A stretch of DNA of 64,000 bases from JAXLVB01 sp046329195 (GTDB taxonomy: Bacteria; Bacteroidota; Bacteroidia; Cytophagales; Spirosomataceae): NCBI GenBank assembly GCA_046329195.1, contig JAXLVB010000002.1, positions 1,550,001 through 1,614,000 on the forward strand, written 5' to 3'. The position numbers were made by a program, and so were the translations under genes. Below the pieces are notes generated by a model. The model saw only the letters and a program-made list of their open reading frames with translations, did not search any database and had not been told where the DNA came from. Within the stretch, counting starts at the first letter, position 1. Each line of letters opens with the position of its first letter. Positions 62,420-64,000 of the stretch are shown piece by piece.

Positions 62420-63208
62420 ATGTTTCTAGCCTTTGATATTGGCAATTCTGACATCACGGTTGGCGTCCACCACGACGGCCAATGGAAACATTTGTTTCGG
62501 ATAGTGACCCATCTTAGCTCAAGAGCGGGCGATTATGAGGCTCAACTTCGGCTGTTGTTTCTGGAAAACAACCTCAAAATTAGCGAGGTAGTCCAGGTGG
62601 TGGTCAGCAGTGTTGTGCCCGAGAAAACAGGAATAGTCAAAGACTTGATACTTCAGCTTTTTGGCAAAGAACCTATTGTGGTAGGGCCAACGGTATATCC
62701 CCATTTAAAATTAGAAATTGTGAGTCCGCACGAAATTGGTACTGATTTAGTGGCCAATGCAGTGTATGCCTACCATACCTATCACCAAGACTGTATCGTG
62801 GTTGATTTTGGTACGGCTCTAACGTTTACTATTGTTTCGGGTGAGGGAAAAATACTGGGCGTTTCGATTGCACCGGGGTTAAAAACGGCAGTGAAATCGT
62901 TGTTTGCCAATACAGCTCAGTTGCCTGAAGTTCCCCTCCAAATGCCTGAATCGGCCATTGGTCAAAATACCGTTCATGCCATTCAGGCGGGGGTGTTGTG
63001 GGGCTATGTGGGTTTGGTTGAGAAAATGATTGAGCGCATCAAAATGGAAATTGGGATGCCGCATAAAGTCTTGGCAACGGGTGGTTTGTCGAGTATTCTT
63101 ACGCCGCTTCGCTATCAATTTGACGAAGTTGATGTCAACCTCACCATGAACGGCCTCAAAATCATTGCCGAGTTGGTGGAAAAGAACCGAGGAAGATTCA
63201 ATGGATAA
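62420..63208 (+). CDS. coaX: Type III pantothenate kinase
   Basis: CoaX phosphorylates pantothenate in the first step of CoA synthesis, is not inhibited by CoA and needs a monovalent cation. The 262-residue protein has the ASKHA-fold motifs: FDIGNSDITVG at 4-14, GTDLVANAVYAYHTYHQDCI, VDFGTALTFTIV and GVSIAPGLKTAVKSLF, as well as KVLATGGLSSIL. The usual GNT start motif reads GNS here. Its last eight bases overlap the next gene. Confidence 0.94.
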   Translation: MFLAFDIGNSDITVGVHHDGQWKHLFRIVTHLSSRAGDYEAQLRLLFLENNLKISEVVQVVVSSVVPEKTGIVKDLILQLFGKEPIVVGPTVYPHLKLEIVSPHEIGTDLVANAVYAYHTYHQDCIVVDFGTALTFTIVSGEGKILGVSIAPGLKTAVKSLFANTAQLPEVPLQMPESAIGQNTVHAIQAGVLWGYVGLVEKMIERIKMEIGMPHKVLATGGLSSILTPLRYQFDEVDVNLTMNGLKIIAELVEKNRGRFNG

Positions 63209-63923
63209 TTACTTACAACATCTACAAGTACTTAATGAGCAAGGTTTTACAATTCTTGATAACTTTTATACACAAGATGAGATCACTCAAATCCTTATAG
63301 TACTCAATAACATTGACCAATCCAAAAATACAGTTAGGAAATCTGCTGACTTATTTGCAATCAGACAGCTTTTGAAAGAAGTACCAGAAGTGATACCCCT
63401 CATTCTTAACACTAACCTAAAAGCATTTATTAAACAGTGTTTAGAGTCTAACTATTTTGTGGTCAAGTCTATTTACTTTGACAAGCCTTCATCTTCCAAC
63501 TGGTACGTTTCATATCACCAAGACCTAACTATTTCTGTCAACAAAAAAATAGAACTTGCCAATTTTGGGCCTTGGACAGTGAAGCAAAATCAGTATGCTG
63601 TACAACCTCCCGTTGATTATTTAGAAAACATCATCACCTTACGGATTCATCTTGACGAAACCACCGAAAGTAATGGAGCACTAAAAGTAATTCCAACTTC
63701 ACATTTGAAGAAAATATACCGACCAGAAACTATTAATTGGAAAGTTGAAAAAGAAGTTATTTGTCCTGTAAAGATTGGGGGAATCATGCTTATGAAGCCA
63801 TTAATCTTACATAGTTCAAGTAGGACAACCAATAACAAACAAAGAAGAGTAATTCATATTGAATTCTCAAATAGAGAACTTCCAAGTGAACTCAGATGGT
63901 CTGAATTCTTACCAATAGATTAA
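63201..63923 (+). CDS. Phytanoyl-CoA dioxygenase-like Fe(II)/2-oxoglutarate oxygenase
   Basis: A 240-residue protein with the cupin-like oxygenase fold. The iron site is seen as His106-x-Asp108 in WYVSYHQDLT and His204 in LILHSSSRTT, and Arg215 can bind 2-oxoglutarate; TLRIHLDETTESNGALKVIP with SHLKKIY is the usual middle part. Hydroxylation substrate unknown. The ATG at 63201 overlaps the coaX stop by eight bases. The gene is visibly more AT-rich than coaX and may have been acquired separately. Confidence 0.85.
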   Translation: MDNYLQHLQVLNEQGFTILDNFYTQDEITQILIVLNNIDQSKNTVRKSADLFAIRQLLKEVPEVIPLILNTNLKAFIKQCLESNYFVVKSIYFDKPSSSNWYVSYHQDLTISVNKKIELANFGPWTVKQNQYAVQPPVDYLENIITLRIHLDETTESNGALKVIPTSHLKKIYRPETINWKVEKEVICPVKIGGIMLMKPLILHSSSRTTNNKQRRVIHIEFSNRELPSELRWSEFLPID

Positions 63924-64000
63924 CTCCATTTTCCCTATTGCGGATTATTGTCAGAATTTCAGCAAAGCAAAAAAATTAAACCAACACTTTTATGATCATC
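63924..64000 (+). other. Window end; possible start of a further gene
   Basis: After the oxygenase stop there are 68 bases without a feature, then an ATG at 63992 with only three codons left in the window (Met-Ile-Ile). Too short to judge. Confidence 0.2.

Noticed and set aside
1..64000. tRNA, rRNA or CRISPR array
   Set aside because: No cloverleaf-like segment ending in CCA, no rRNA stretch and no regularly spaced direct repeat was found in the intergenic regions, nearly all of which are shorter than 300 bases.
1..64000. Insertion sequence, integrase or phage genes
   Set aside because: No protein with transposase, recombinase or phage structural motifs is coded, and no terminal inverted repeats with target duplications were noticed.

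Overview
The window reads as a chromosomal segment of a Bacteroidota bacterium, most likely a Cytophagales relative (Spirosomataceae/Runella/Dyadobacter-like; this placement is inference from gene content only). The support is: promoters with the Bacteroidota-type -7 box TAnnTTTG and a TTG about 17-23 bases upstream, starts without Shine-Dalgarno sequences, LytS/LytTR regulator pairs, the CarboxypepD_reg/beta-barrel outer-membrane protein layout, carboxynorspermidine decarboxylase, a bacillithiol-type YtxJ protein, Kdo transferase and a carotenoid (lycopene) cyclase. Coding density is high. I see no rRNA, tRNA, CRISPR array, phage, insertion sequence or plasmid gene.

Layout. 1-4.4 kb: the tail of an esterase, a TetR and a Crp/Fnr regulator, small membrane proteins, an F420-reductase-like NADP oxidoreductase and a secreted sugar-binding-fold protein. 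4.4-8.4 kb: a partial histidine operon hisG-hisD-hisC on the minus strand, with an outer-membrane protein behind it and a recognisable promoter. 8.4-18 kb: polyamine (nspC), kynureninase, a LolE/FtsX permease, YfhO, RsgA, a HAD phosphatase and WaaA. 18-25.8 kb: thiol and oxidative-stress proteins (YtxJ, OsmC), lipA with a lycopene cyclase directly behind it, metK, hpf, a DUF922 protein and an RNA-binding protein, with strong bidirectional hairpins between convergent genes.

25.9-28.8 kb: a TetR-controlled operon (tetR, short-chain dehydrogenase, SRPBCC, saccharopine-dehydrogenase-like) with a perfect 14-bp operator-like inverted repeat over the promoter. 28.8-30.8 kb: DoxX/VOC pair and a GlxA-type AraC regulator. 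31-41.8 kb: an envelope cluster in which two LytS/LytTR two-component systems bracket a DUF3500 lipoprotein, a HupE/UreJ membrane protein, a YVTN beta-propeller and a DUF4405 membrane protein, followed by a large outer-membrane beta-barrel. This is the best candidate for an undescribed system.

41.9-49.2 kb (minus strand): PhnA-like zinc ribbon, a FAN1-like VRR-NUC nuclease, and a four-gene operon of ribokinase, exported ADP-ribosylglycohydrolase, sugar permease and sorbosone-dehydrogenase-like protein. 49.2-64 kb: housekeeping and salvage genes (Kbp-like, class IV aminotransferase, universal stress protein, folP, duplicated DUF1599, FdtA-like ketoisomerase, GNAT, transporter, pncB, threonine dehydratase, nadE, HAD, NamZ-like, coaX, phytanoyl-CoA dioxygenase-like). 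pncB and nadE together supply two steps of NAD salvage, and coaX starts CoA synthesis.
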